From positions 1 to 29,953 of the forward strand of contig CAKTSK010000022.1 of the NCBI GenBank assembly GCA_934597725.1: a stretch of DNA of 29,953 nucleotides. Reading direction: 5' to 3'. Below, one piece after another: positions 20,926 through 28,625 of this stretch (positions are counted from its first letter, which is position 1; the number at the start of each line of letters is the position of its first letter). The stretch comes from an uncultured Eubacteriales bacterium (lineage in GTDB: Bacteria; Bacillota; Clostridia; Oscillospirales; Oscillospiraceae). The translations under genes and the position numbers were made by a program. The notes under the pieces were generated by a model. It had not been told where the DNA came from, did no database searches, and saw only the letters and a list, made by a program, of their open reading frames with translations.

Positions 20926-22254
20926 TCAAGGGTCTTCCGGCTTGTCCGGCGGGGACTCTGGCGGGTCGTCTTTTTCAGCGGGACGGCCCTTCCGGCGCAG
21001 CCGGGTCCACAGACTGTCCTCGCCCCGGAACAGGGGCTGGAACTGAATGGCGGGGGGCGGGAGATAGGTGATGGTCCCGTTCTCCTCGATGCCGGCGATG
21101 TGGATGTAGTCCTTGGTCCCCACCGGCAGGTCCCGCTGCCGCAGGCGGCTGTTGACGAACTCCCGCAGCAGATAATAAAACGAGGCGAACAGGGGCACGC
21201 CCAGTAGCATCCCCCAGAAGCCCATCAGGTGGTTGAACAGCAGCAGGGAAAACAGGACCCAGAAGGCGGACAGGCCGGTGGAATCCCCCAGGATCTTGGG
21301 GCCGATGATGTTGCCGTCTACCTGCTGCAGGATGATGATAAAGAGAATGAAGATCAGGCACTTGCCTGGGTCTGTGAGCAGCAGGATAAAGGCCGAAGGG
21401 ATGGCCCCGAAGAAGGGACCAAAGACCGGGATGATGTTGGTGATGCCCACGATGATGCTGATGAGCATGGCGTAGGGCATTTGCAGCAGGGACAGACAGA
21501 TGCCGCAGATGATGCCGATGATCAGCGAATCCAGCAGCTTGCCGGAGACGAAGCCGCTGAAAATTTGGTTGATGGCCCGCAGGTGCTTCAGGATGACATC
21601 ACAGGTGGCGCGCTTTTTGCACAGGGCAAAGAGCAGCTTCTTCCCCTGGCCGATGAACTGGTCCCGGCTCATGAGCAGGTAGACCATGACGATGATGCCA
21701 ATGATGAAGTTGAGCACCCCTCTGGCGGCCGTAGCCACCCGACCGGCCAGGTCCATCAGGGCAGAGAGAGGATCGGCCTGGAGCCATTGGTTGAAGGCTG
21801 TTGCGATTTTGTCTGAAAAGGAGGTGATGATTTCTGTCGATTGCCCATGGGCAGCGAGATATTCAGAGACCTGCCGGGAGAAGTCAGTGACCATGCTGGG
21901 CAGGCTCTGGATCAGCGGGGGAACATTAAAGACCAGCTGCGGGATGATAAAGTAGGCGAACAGGACAATGAGCGCCAGCAGCACGCAGGTGGAAAAGGTG
22001 GTGGACAGGACCCGGGCCGCCTGGGGCGTTACTTTGTGATAGAGCAGGAATTGCTCGGCAAAGCGGGTCAGCGGATAGAGCAGATAGGCCATCACACAGC
22101 CAAGCACGATGGCCCGCAGAGAATCCAGGATCCCCTTGAGGCCGGCGACCAGACCGGAGAGATTGAGCAGCGCCTGGATGACCAGAAAGACCACGGCCAG
22201 GGCCAGCAGGACCAGGCCGCCGTAGAGCAGCAGTTTTTTAATGGGCAGTTTCAA
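20926..22254 (-). CDS. AI-2E family transporter (TqsA/YtvI-like permease)
   Basis: A 442-residue polytopic membrane protein of the AI-2E (UPF0118) family. Members export small molecules, quorum signals or ions; the substrate here is unknown. Two N-terminal helices (about 8-28 and 45-60) and one at about 88-110 precede a large extracytoplasmic loop (about 110-185). The helices of the C-terminal half follow, with the family blocks IVGITNIIPVFGPFFGAIPS and VDGNIIGPKILGDSTGLS. A charged tail ends in a Pro/Glu/Asp run. Translation starts at TTG, with AGGAGG seven bases before. It is the first gene of a minus-strand operon with the small membrane protein and the GH25 lysozyme. It diverges from nfeD across about 260 bases that hold both promoters. 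Confidence 0.92.
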   Translation of the reverse strand: MKLPIKKLLLYGGLVLLALAVVFLVIQALLNLSGLVAGLKGILDSLRAIVLGCVMAYLLYPLTRFAEQFLLYHKVTPQAARVLSTTFSTCVLLALIVLFAYFIIPQLVFNVPPLIQSLPSMVTDFSRQVSEYLAAHGQSTEIITSFSDKIATAFNQWLQADPLSALMDLAGRVATAARGVLNFIIGIIVMVYLLMSRDQFIGQGKKLLFALCKKRATCDVILKHLRAINQIFSGFVSGKLLDSLIIGIICGICLSLLQMPYAMLISIIVGITNIIPVFGPFFGAIPSAFILLLTDPGKCLIFILFIIILQQVDGNIIGPKILGDSTGLSAFWVLFSLLLFNHLMGFWGMLLGVPLFASFYYLLREFVNSRLRQRDLPVGTKDYIHIAGIEENGTITYLPPPAIQFQPLFRGEDSLWTRLRRKGRPAEKDDPPESPPDKPEDP

Positions 22255-22345
22255 AGGAAGGGCCTCCTTTTCCCGGGACCACTTTCTGGAAACGCGGGAA
22301 GCGGCTGCCGGGGAAATCCTGTGGGAAAAAAGGCATTTTAACTAT

Positions 22346-22374
22346 AGTATAGCAAAGGGGAGGGGGGCTTGCAA
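22346..22374 (-). promoter_or_regulatory. Promoter of the permease/lysozyme operon
   Basis: On the minus strand TTGCAA (22374-22369) and TATACT (22351-22346) are 17 bases apart, with TGC before the -10. The spacer is a pyrimidine run (C6 and C4). Confidence 0.75.
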
Positions 22375-22422
22375 GGGAAATGGAACTTCTGCAAAAAAAC
22401 TTTTTCTGCGCAGACATTGTTC

Positions 22423-22452
22423 TTGCCACGGCATAGGGGCATATGGTAAACT
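22423..22452 (+). promoter_or_regulatory. Promoter of the nfeD-stomatin pair
   Basis: TTGCCA (22423-22428) and TAAACT (22447-22452) are 18 bases apart, with TGG before the -10. It lies 62 bases before the TTG start of nfeD, back to back with the permease promoter. Confidence 0.6.
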
Positions 22453-22513
22453 ATCCATAGAAAATCACGCAACCCAAGACGGCCCGAAAAGGGCGGAAAG
22501 GAGGCGAGAGAGT

Positions 22514-22975
22514 TTGAACTACCAGGTGCTATGGTTGGTGCTGCTGGTCGCCTTTGCAGGGATCGAGGGCGTCACCGCCGGGCTGGTGTCCATCTGGTTC
22601 TGCGCCGGCAGTCTGGCGGCGCTGATAGCCACCTGGCTGGGCGCGTCCCTGCTGGTGCAGATCGGCCTGTTTGTGGTGGTCTCTCTGGTTGCCATGGCCA
22701 TCATCCGTCCCATGGCCCGGAAATGGCTGCAGCCCAAGGTAGAAAAGACCAACGTGGAAGGGGTCTTGGGCCAGGAGGGTGTGGTGGTCGAGGCCATTGA
22801 CAACCTGTGTGCCAAAGGCCAGGTCAAGATCGGCGGCATTGTTTGGACTGCCCGCGCCGCGGAGGAAGAAGCGATCCCCGAAGGGACCCGGGTCCGGGTG
22901 GAACGGATCGAAGGCGTCAAAGCCATTGTTTCAGCAGCAAAAGAAGAGAAAGAGGATGTCACTGCGACATCGTAA
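22514..22975 (+). CDS. NfeD-family membrane protein
   Basis: A 153-residue NfeD-like protein. Three hydrophobic segments (about 5-27, 29-43 and 46-66) are followed by a positively charged turn and a soluble OB-fold domain (about 83-145, GVLGQEGVVVEAI..GQVKIGGIVWTARA). This matches the short NfeD class. NfeD proteins associate with stomatin-type SPFH proteins at membrane microdomains, and here the stomatin gene lies 33 bases downstream, the classical arrangement. The start is a TTG chosen because AAAGGAGGC lies upstream and because it gives the normal N-terminus (MNYQVLWLV). Upstream in-frame starts would read through the promoter. Confidence 0.88.
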   Translation: MNYQVLWLVLLVAFAGIEGVTAGLVSIWFCAGSLAALIATWLGASLLVQIGLFVVVSLVAMAIIRPMARKWLQPKVEKTNVEGVLGQEGVVVEAIDNLCAKGQVKIGGIVWTARAAEEEAIPEGTRVRVERIEGVKAIVSAAKEEKEDVTATS

Positions 22976-23008
22976 CCAAGTGGAAAGAGAAAGGAGCGCG
23001 TACTGACC

Positions 23009-23935
23009 ATGATCGTTTTTATCGTGCTGTTGGTCATCATTCTGGTGATCCTGGCCCGGTGCATCCGGGTGGTCCAGCAGTCCAAGGCCTATGTGATCGA
23101 GCGTCTGGGTGCTTTCTATACGGTGTGGGGCGTGGGCCTGCACTTTAAGCTTCCCTTCGTTGATCGTATTTTGAAGGTGGTCTCCCTGAAGGAGCAGGTG
23201 GCCGACTTCCCGCCCCAGCCGGTGATCACCAAGGACAACGTGACCATGCAGATCGACACCGTGCTGTACTTCCAGGTCACCGACCCCAAGCTGTACTCCT
23301 ATGGCGTGGAAAACCCCATGAGCGCCATCGAAAACCTCACGGCAACCACGCTGAGAAACATCATCGGCGAGCTGGAACTGGACCAGTCCCTGACCTCCCG
23401 TGACATCATCAATGCCCGGATGCGTTCCATCCTGGACGAGGCCACAGACCCCTGGGGGATCAAGGTCAACCGGGTGGAGCTGAAAAACATCCTGCCGCCC
23501 AAGGACATCCAGAACGCCATGGAGAAGCAGATGCGCGCCGAGCGGGAACGCCGGGAGCAGATCCTGCAGGCCGAAGGGCAGAAGCAGAGCCAGATCCTGG
23601 TGGCTGAGGGTGAAAAGGAATCCCGCATCCTCCGGGCCGACGGCGAAAAGCAGGCCCGGATCATGGAGGCCGAAGCAGAGGCCACGGCCATCCTCCGGGT
23701 CAACGAAGCCATGGCAGACGCCCTGAAGCTGCTCAACGAGGCAGACCCTGCCGACGGCGTCATCCGCATCAAGGCGCTGGAGGCTTTCCAGGCCGCCGCC
23801 AATGGCAGGGCCACCAAAATCATCATCCCCTCGGAGATCCAGGGCCTGGCCGGGCTGGCCGAGGGTCTGGTGGAAACGGTCAGACGCCCCGAAACGGGCA
23901 GACCGGCCACCCCTCCGCAGCCGCCCAAAAACTGA
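23009..23935 (+). CDS. SPFH/stomatin-family membrane protein
   Basis: A 308-residue band-7/stomatin protein, likely a scaffold or quality-control factor that oligomerises on the cytoplasmic membrane face. Residues 2-17 form a membrane anchor. The SPFH domain (about 20-170) shows YVIERLGAFYTVWGVGLHFK, VITKDNVTMQIDTVLYFQVTDP and DPWGIKVNRVELKNILPP. A long coiled coil rich in Glu/Ala/Arg/Gln (about 170-235, QMRAERERREQILQAEG) follows. A conserved tail then includes IIIPSEIQGLAGLAEGL. It resembles prokaryotic stomatin rather than flotillin. AAGGAG lies 13 bases before the ATG, a somewhat long gap. It forms a two-gene operon with nfeD. Confidence 0.93.
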   Translation: MIVFIVLLVIILVILARCIRVVQQSKAYVIERLGAFYTVWGVGLHFKLPFVDRILKVVSLKEQVADFPPQPVITKDNVTMQIDTVLYFQVTDPKLYSYGVENPMSAIENLTATTLRNIIGELELDQSLTSRDIINARMRSILDEATDPWGIKVNRVELKNILPPKDIQNAMEKQMRAERERREQILQAEGQKQSQILVAEGEKESRILRADGEKQARIMEAEAEATAILRVNEAMADALKLLNEADPADGVIRIKALEAFQAAANGRATKIIIPSEIQGLAGLAEGLVETVRRPETGRPATPPQPPKN

Positions 23936-23957
23936 GAAACGATCCCGTCCCGTTCAT

Positions 23958-23993
23958 CCCCCCGCCGGAGCTTCCGGCGGGGGGTGTTTCTTT
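23958..23993 (+). terminator. Intrinsic terminator after the stomatin gene
   Basis: A 12-bp GC-rich stem (23958-23969 with 23973-23984) has a 3-nt loop and is followed by TGTTTCTTT. Confidence 0.75.
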
Positions 23994-24098
23994 GGGGGGA
24001 CCACTGCCGGACCGGGAGCGGGTTTCATTCCAGACAAAAAAGCAAGGGGTTTCGGGGCTACTTTCGGAGGGATTGGCATAGCAGTGCCGGGGCCGCCG

Positions 24099-24107
24099 TG
24101 CTATAAT
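24099..24107 (+). promoter_or_regulatory. Extended -10 promoter of ktrBA
   Basis: TGC (24099-24101) precedes a perfect TATAAT (24102-24107), 42 bases before the ktrB start. No good -35 is found at the right distance; TTGGCA (24073-24078) is too far away. Confidence 0.6.
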
Positions 24108-24149
24108 ACAACCAATTTCCGCGCTGTCTGCGGTTTGTGGGAGGAAGCC

Positions 24150-25493
24150 ATGGCTTTGCTGCGTCACAGAAAGATTTCCCCGGCCCAAGTGGTGATCCTG
24201 GGGTTCCTGGCCCAGATCCTGGTGGGGGCGTGTCTGCTCACCCTGCCGGTCGCCACCCGGTCGGGGGAGGGCGCGCCCTTTCTGGACGCCCTGTTCACCG
24301 CCACCTCTGCCACCTGTGTCACCGGCCTGGTGGTCCAGGATACCGTCCAGTTCTGGTCCCCCTTTGGACAGGGGGTCATCCTTTTGCTCATCCAGATCGG
24401 CGGCATGGGGGTGGTGACCATGGCGGTGGCTATCTCCATGCTGTCCGGCCGGAAGATCGGGCTGCGGGAGCGGTGGATGATGCAGGAGTCCATCTCCGCG
24501 CCCCAGGTGGGCGGCATCGTGCGGATGACGGGCTTTATTCTGAAAACGGCGCTGCTGATCGAAGGCGTGGGCGCGGTGCTGCTGGCGCTGCGGTTTTGCC
24601 CGACCATGGGGCTCAAGGGGATCTGGTACGGGATCTTCCACGCCATTTCCGCCTTCTGCAATGCGGGCTTTGACCTCATGGGAGAGGAAGCCGCCTTTTC
24701 CTCTCTGACCAGCTATACCGGAGACCCTTTGATCAACGGCGTGATCTGTCTGCTCATCATCCTGGGCGGCCTGGGCTTTCTCACCTGGCAGGATATTGCC
24801 GCCCACCGGTGGCATGTGAGCCGCTATCGGCTGCAAAGCAAATTGGTTCTGGTGACCACCCTGATCCTGCTGGTGGGAGGGGCGCTGTTCTATGGGCTGG
24901 TTGAGTTTTCTCAGCCCCAGTGGGCAGACCTCACCGCCCGGGAGCGGGGGCTGGCGGCGGTGTTCCAGTCGGTCTCGCCCCGGACGGCGGGGTTCAACAC
25001 GGTGGACCTGACCGCCCTCAGCAGCCCGACCCTGCTGGTGACCATTCTGCTCATGCTGGCCGGCGGCTCGCCGGGCTCTACAGCCGGCGGCTTCAAGACC
25101 ACGACCTTGGCGGTGCTGCTGCTGGCGGTGGTGGGGGTCTTTCGGCGGCAGGGCAGTGCCAGCGCCTTCGGGCGGCGGCTGCCGGAGATCGTCATTCGCA
25201 ACGCCTGTGCGCTGTTTGTGCTCTATCTGGCGCTGTTTCTCACCGGCGGTCTGCTGCTGTGCTGTGTCGAGGGCATTCCGCTGCTGCACGCGCTCTTTGA
25301 GGCGGCCTCTGCCATCGGTACCGTGGGCCTGACCCTGGGGGTGACCACCCAACTCTCCCCGGTGGGGCAGGGGATCTTGATTTTCCTGATGTACTTTGGC
25401 CGGGTGGGAGGCCTGACCATGATCTACGCGCTGACCACCCGTCCTGGGGGGATCGCCTCCCAGTATCCCCAGGAACAGGTGACTGTGGGATAA
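24150..25493 (+). CDS. ktrB: Potassium uptake channel subunit (TrkH/KtrB family)
   Basis: Membrane subunit of a Ktr-type K+ uptake system. The 447 residues match KtrB (about 445) rather than the longer TrkH. Four M1-P-M2 repeats are visible with their selectivity filters: TCVTGL (55-60), CNAGFD (170-175), RTAGFN (278-283) and GTVGLT (390-395). Each carries the conserved filter glycine. The segment LMLAGGSPGSTAGGFKTTTL (302-321) is the gating loop region of the family. ATG 24150 is used because GGGAGGA precedes it and the family begins near there. The regulatory subunit gene follows after 29 bases. The system likely sets osmotic and pH balance; in KtrB relatives the flux is Na+-assisted. Confidence 0.94.
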   Translation: MALLRHRKISPAQVVILGFLAQILVGACLLTLPVATRSGEGAPFLDALFTATSATCVTGLVVQDTVQFWSPFGQGVILLLIQIGGMGVVTMAVAISMLSGRKIGLRERWMMQESISAPQVGGIVRMTGFILKTALLIEGVGAVLLALRFCPTMGLKGIWYGIFHAISAFCNAGFDLMGEEAAFSSLTSYTGDPLINGVICLLIILGGLGFLTWQDIAAHRWHVSRYRLQSKLVLVTTLILLVGGALFYGLVEFSQPQWADLTARERGLAAVFQSVSPRTAGFNTVDLTALSSPTLLVTILLMLAGGSPGSTAGGFKTTTLAVLLLAVVGVFRRQGSASAFGRRLPEIVIRNACALFVLYLALFLTGGLLLCCVEGIPLLHALFEAASAIGTVGLTLGVTTQLSPVGQGILIFLMYFGRVGGLTMIYALTTRPGGIASQYPQEQVTVG

Positions 25494-25522
25494 GGGATAT
25501 CCCGGAAAGGATCGAAACACTG

Positions 25523-26173
25523 ATGATGAAATCTGTATTGCTCATTGGACTGGGCCGGTTCGGCTGGCAAATGGCCGAAAAACTGCAGGAGCTGCGCCAC
25601 GAAGTTCTGGCGGTAGACCGGGAGGAGAGCCGGGTCAATGACATTCTGCCCCTGGTGACCAACGCGCAGATCGGAGACGGGACCAACGAGGCGTTCATTG
25701 CCTCCCTGGGGGTGCGGAATTTTGACCTGTGCGTGGTGGCCATTGGCGACGATTTCCAGAGTTCGCTGGAGACCACGGCCCTGCTCAAGGAATACGGCGC
25801 GCCCTTTGTGCTGGCCCGGGCCTGCAGCCAGGTCCATGAGAAATTTCTCCGGCGCAACGGGGCGGACGATGTGGTCTATCCCGAAAAGCAAATGGCCCGC
25901 TGGGCCGCCGTCCGTTACAGCGCCGAGAACATCTTTGACTATGTGGCCATGACCCGGGACCACTCCATTTTCGAGACCGCCGTGCCCCGGACCTGGACCG
26001 GCAAGACCATTGTGGAGCTGGCGGTGCGCCAGCGGTACCGCATCAATATCCTGGCCATCAAGACCGGAGAACACATGAAGTTTCTGCCCGGCCCGGAGCA
26101 TTGCTTCCGGGAAGGGGAGACCATGTATATCCTGGGGGCCAACAAGGATGTGCAGAAGTTCCTGAATATCTGA
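25523..26173 (+). CDS. ktrA: Potassium uptake regulatory subunit (TrkA/KtrA, RCK domains)
   Basis: A cytoplasmic gating ring protein that binds nucleotides and controls KtrB. The 216 residues match KtrA (about 220). The N-terminal RCK domain is a Rossmann fold with GLGRFG (9-14) and the acidic residue after strand 2 in VLAVDREE (Asp36). The strand 'LCVVAIGDDFQSS' is also typical. An RCK-C domain follows (about 140-216), with WTGKTIVELAVRQRYRINILAI and a C-terminal MYILGANKDVQKFL. AAAGGAT lies before the ATG, and a second ATG follows directly, so the start could be one codon later. It is in an operon with ktrB and ends before a shared terminator. Confidence 0.95.
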   Translation: MMKSVLLIGLGRFGWQMAEKLQELRHEVLAVDREESRVNDILPLVTNAQIGDGTNEAFIASLGVRNFDLCVVAIGDDFQSSLETTALLKEYGAPFVLARACSQVHEKFLRRNGADDVVYPEKQMARWAAVRYSAENIFDYVAMTRDHSIFETAVPRTWTGKTIVELAVRQRYRINILAIKTGEHMKFLPGPEHCFREGETMYILGANKDVQKFLNI

Positions 26174-26196
26174 GCGGTATCCCGGACAGGGAACAC

Positions 26197-26231
26197 AAAA
26201 AGCCCGACCTCCTCAGGAGGCCGGGCTTTTC
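26197..26231. terminator. Bidirectional terminator between ktrA and putP
   Basis: AAAAGCCCG (26198-26206) pairs with CGGGCTTTT (26222-26230), and an inner CCTC/GAGG stem extends it. A- and T-runs flank both sides, so it serves the converging ktrA and putP genes. Confidence 0.9.
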
Positions 26232-26262
26232 ATTTGGAACGGCGTGTGTTGAACAGGGGAAC

Positions 26263-27798
26263 TTACTTGCCCACGGCTTCAAACTCGTCCACGATCTCCT
26301 GAGCAGGGGCTGCGGTAGCCAGAGAGACCACCACGATCACCAGACAGGAAACCAGGAAGGCGGGCAGCAGCTCATAGATGGCCCAGGCGCCGCCCATGGG
26401 AGCCACCAGGTACTTCCAGACAAAGACCATGACGCCGCCGGCGACCATCCCGGCCACAGCGCCCTGCTTGTTGGTCCGCTTCCAGAACAGGGAGAAGAGG
26501 ACCAGCGGACCAAAGGCCGCGCCGAAGCCTGCCCAGGCAAAGGAAACGATGTTGAAGACCGAGCTGTTGGGGTTCCAGGCCAGGACGATGCCCACGATGG
26601 CGATGCCGATGACGGTGCAGCGGGCGGCAGTCATGGCGGCCTTGGGGCTGAGCTTGACCCCGAAGAAATCCTGGATCAGGTCGTGGGACATGCTGGAGGC
26701 GGCGGTCAGCAGCTGGGAGTCGGCGGTGGACATGGTGGAGGCCAGGATACCAGCCAGCACCAGACCGGCCACCAGGGCGAAGAGAACGCCGTGCTGGCTC
26801 ATCAGGTCGGCCAGCTTGATGATGATGGTCTCGGCCTCGGGATTGGTGCCCAGCAGGGGGACCTTGCCGGCCTTGGTCACGCTGTACCCCACGATGCCGA
26901 TGAGGATGGCGATGAACATGGAGATGACCACCCAGATGGTGGCGATGCGGCGGGAGACCTTCAGCTTGCTGTCGTCCTCGATGGCCATGAACCGCAGCAG
27001 GATGTGAGGCATCCCGAAGTAGCCCAGGCCCCAGGCCAGGGTGGAGGCGATGCTCAGCGCGCCATAGGAGGAGGCCTGGCCGGTGGTGATGTCAAAGCCC
27101 TGGGTCATGTTCAGGTAGCCGGGCAGGGCGTTGGCGTTGGCGGAGATGATCTCCAGCCCGCCGGCCTGCTGCACACCGAAGAGAACGACGAAGATGAGGG
27201 CAAAGGTCATGACGATGCTCTGGATGAGGTCCGTGGTGGACACGGCCAGGAAGCCGCCCAGCACGGTGTAGCCGATGACCACGATGGCGCCGATGATCAT
27301 GGCCCCGTGATAGTTCACGCCGAAGAGGCTGTTGAACAGGGTGCCGATGGCCTTGAAGCCCGAGGCGGTGTAGGGGATGAAGAAGATCAGGATGACCACA
27401 GCGGCGATGCAGGAGAGCACGTTCCGCTGGTCCTGATACCGGCGGGAAAAGAAGCTGGGGATGGTGATGGCGCCGATGTGGGCCGAGTACCGGCGCAGGC
27501 GCTTGGCGACGATCAGCCAGTTGAGATAGGTGCCGATGGCCAGGCCGATGGCGGTCCAGCCGACCTCGGCCACGCCGCTGATGTAGGCCAGGCCGGGCAG
27601 ACCCATGAGCAGGTAGCTGCTCATGTCCGAGGCCTCGGCGCTCATGGCGGTGACGATGGGACCCAGCTTGCGGCCGCCCAGGTAGAACTCATGGGAACTG
27701 GAGCTCCCGCCCTTGCGGCTGCAGTAGATGCCCACCAGCACCATGGCTACCAGATAGATGACGATGGTAGCGATGATGCACACTTGGGGTGTTGACAT
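26263..27798 (-). CDS. putP: Sodium/proline symporter
   Basis: Imports proline with Na+; a member of the solute:sodium symporter family. The 511 residues match PutP (about 500) and contain some 13 hydrophobic segments. Family blocks are EFYLGGRKLGPIVTAMSAEA, then SDMSSYLLMGLPG (the Na+/proline site region near residues 50-75), GYFGMPHILLRFMAIEDDSK and LAGILASTMSTADSQLL. ATG 27798 is used, with AGAGGAAAG upstream; an in-frame extension to 27924 would run through the promoter. Proline specificity follows from the overall PutP pattern, though related osmolytes cannot be excluded. A TetR gene ends 176 bases upstream on the same strand, and a perfect palindrome lies next to the promoter, which suggests regulated uptake. 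Confidence 0.92.
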   Translation of the reverse strand: MSTPQVCIIATIVIYLVAMVLVGIYCSRKGGSSSSHEFYLGGRKLGPIVTAMSAEASDMSSYLLMGLPGLAYISGVAEVGWTAIGLAIGTYLNWLIVAKRLRRYSAHIGAITIPSFFSRRYQDQRNVLSCIAAVVILIFFIPYTASGFKAIGTLFNSLFGVNYHGAMIIGAIVVIGYTVLGGFLAVSTTDLIQSIVMTFALIFVVLFGVQQAGGLEIISANANALPGYLNMTQGFDITTGQASSYGALSIASTLAWGLGYFGMPHILLRFMAIEDDSKLKVSRRIATIWVVISMFIAILIGIVGYSVTKAGKVPLLGTNPEAETIIIKLADLMSQHGVLFALVAGLVLAGILASTMSTADSQLLTAASSMSHDLIQDFFGVKLSPKAAMTAARCTVIGIAIVGIVLAWNPNSSVFNIVSFAWAGFGAAFGPLVLFSLFWKRTNKQGAVAGMVAGGVMVFVWKYLVAPMGGAWAIYELLPAFLVSCLVIVVVSLATAAPAQEIVDEFEAVGK

Positions 27799-27885
27799 TG
27801 CAATCTTTCCTCTCTTTACAAAAGATAGCCGGCCCCTCCCAGCGGGAACGTGGTTGCCTGGGAATGGACCGTGATGCTTGCGTCT

Positions 27886-27914
27886 ATCATACCACGACAG
27901 GAAATAGAACGCAA
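27886..27914 (-). promoter_or_regulatory. Promoter of putP
   Basis: On the minus strand TTGCGT (27914-27909) and TATGAT (27891-27886) are 17 bases apart, with TGG before the -10. The leader is about 80 nt. Confidence 0.65.
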
Positions 27915-27917
27915 TAC

Positions 27918-27953
27918 AGAACAAAGTATAGACTATGTTCTATACTTTGTTCT
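27918..27953. promoter_or_regulatory. 36-bp perfect palindrome, probable TetR operator
   Basis: Two 15-base arms (27918-27932 and 27939-27953) are exact inverted complements around a 6-base spacer. The arm reads AGAACAAAGTATAGA. It lies four bases upstream of the putP -35 and 20 bases downstream of the tetR stop. Perfect symmetry of this length beside a TetR gene fits an operator. As RNA it could also be a hairpin that ends the tetR message, though its AT content makes that weak. Confidence 0.7.
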
Positions 27954-27973
27954 CGCAAAAGAGAGGAAGTGCT

Positions 27974-28600
27974 TTATTCACAAGGTATATTTTCCAGACG
28001 AACAGTAGACGAAACCCCAGGAGAAAAGTCAGAGAGAAAAATCGGCATCCGCTGGGCGGCGTACTCCCGCAGGGGGTACTCGCCGCCGCACAGGCACCAG
28101 TCGTACAGCAGGGCCCGTTCGCACAGGGCATAGACCTTGACCATGTCGCTGACGCTTTTGGTCTGCGAGAGCTGGCCGCACTCCTGCCCCTCGGCGATGA
28201 TCCGCCGGAGCAGGCGGTAATAGGTCCGCTTGTGGTCCAGCAGATGCCGGGCGCCGTTGGTGACCAGCTGGGTGGACAGCAGCCGGGCCAGCAGGTCCAT
28301 GGAGACGCTGTTTTCGATCATGCGGAAGAGCTCGCCGTTGAGAAAAAGGAGCTTTTCCATGGCGGACATGGCGGGGTCCATGGCCTCTTGCAGGTCCAGA
28401 TATTTCTGGTCAAAGAGGTCGCTGAGGGTGCTCAGCAGGGCGTCTTTGCCGTCGAAGTAGTGATAGAAAGAGCCTTTGGAGGTCTGAGAAGCGTCGATGA
28501 TCTCCTCGACGGTCGTGTGTTCGTATCCCTGTTCATAGAACAGGTGCCAGGCGGCTTCCACGATCTTGCCCCGGGTGTTCCGGGCGTTTTTTTTCGCCAT
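27974..28600 (-). CDS. TetR/AcrR-family transcriptional regulator
   Basis: A 208-residue dimeric regulator, the common TetR length. The N-terminal DNA-binding domain (about 8-55) shows the pattern TRGKIVEAAWHLFYEQGYEHTTVEEIIDAS, then QTSKGSFYHYFDGKDALL, where the recognition helix and the 'FYHYF' box are characteristic. The C-terminal part is an all-helical ligand/dimer domain rich in Leu and Cys, typically divergent. AAAGGAGC lies eight bases before the ATG. It begins 25 bases after the alaX stop and has no promoter of its own, so it is probably read from the alaX promoter. The palindrome before putP is its likely target. The ligand is unknown. Confidence 0.92.
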   Translation of the reverse strand: MAKKNARNTRGKIVEAAWHLFYEQGYEHTTVEEIIDASQTSKGSFYHYFDGKDALLSTLSDLFDQKYLDLQEAMDPAMSAMEKLLFLNGELFRMIENSVSMDLLARLLSTQLVTNGARHLLDHKRTYYRLLRRIIAEGQECGQLSQTKSVSDMVKVYALCERALLYDWCLCGGEYPLREYAAQRMPIFLSDFSPGVSSTVRLENIPCE

Positions 28601-28625
28601 AAGGCGCGCTCCTTTCGGGGGGGAT

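Noticed and set aside
18853..21207. 784-residue open frame on the plus strand opposite the lysozyme operon
   Set aside because: The minus strand has a signal peptide, SLH repeats, GH25 catalytic residues and good ribosome sites; the plus-strand translation is compositionally biased.
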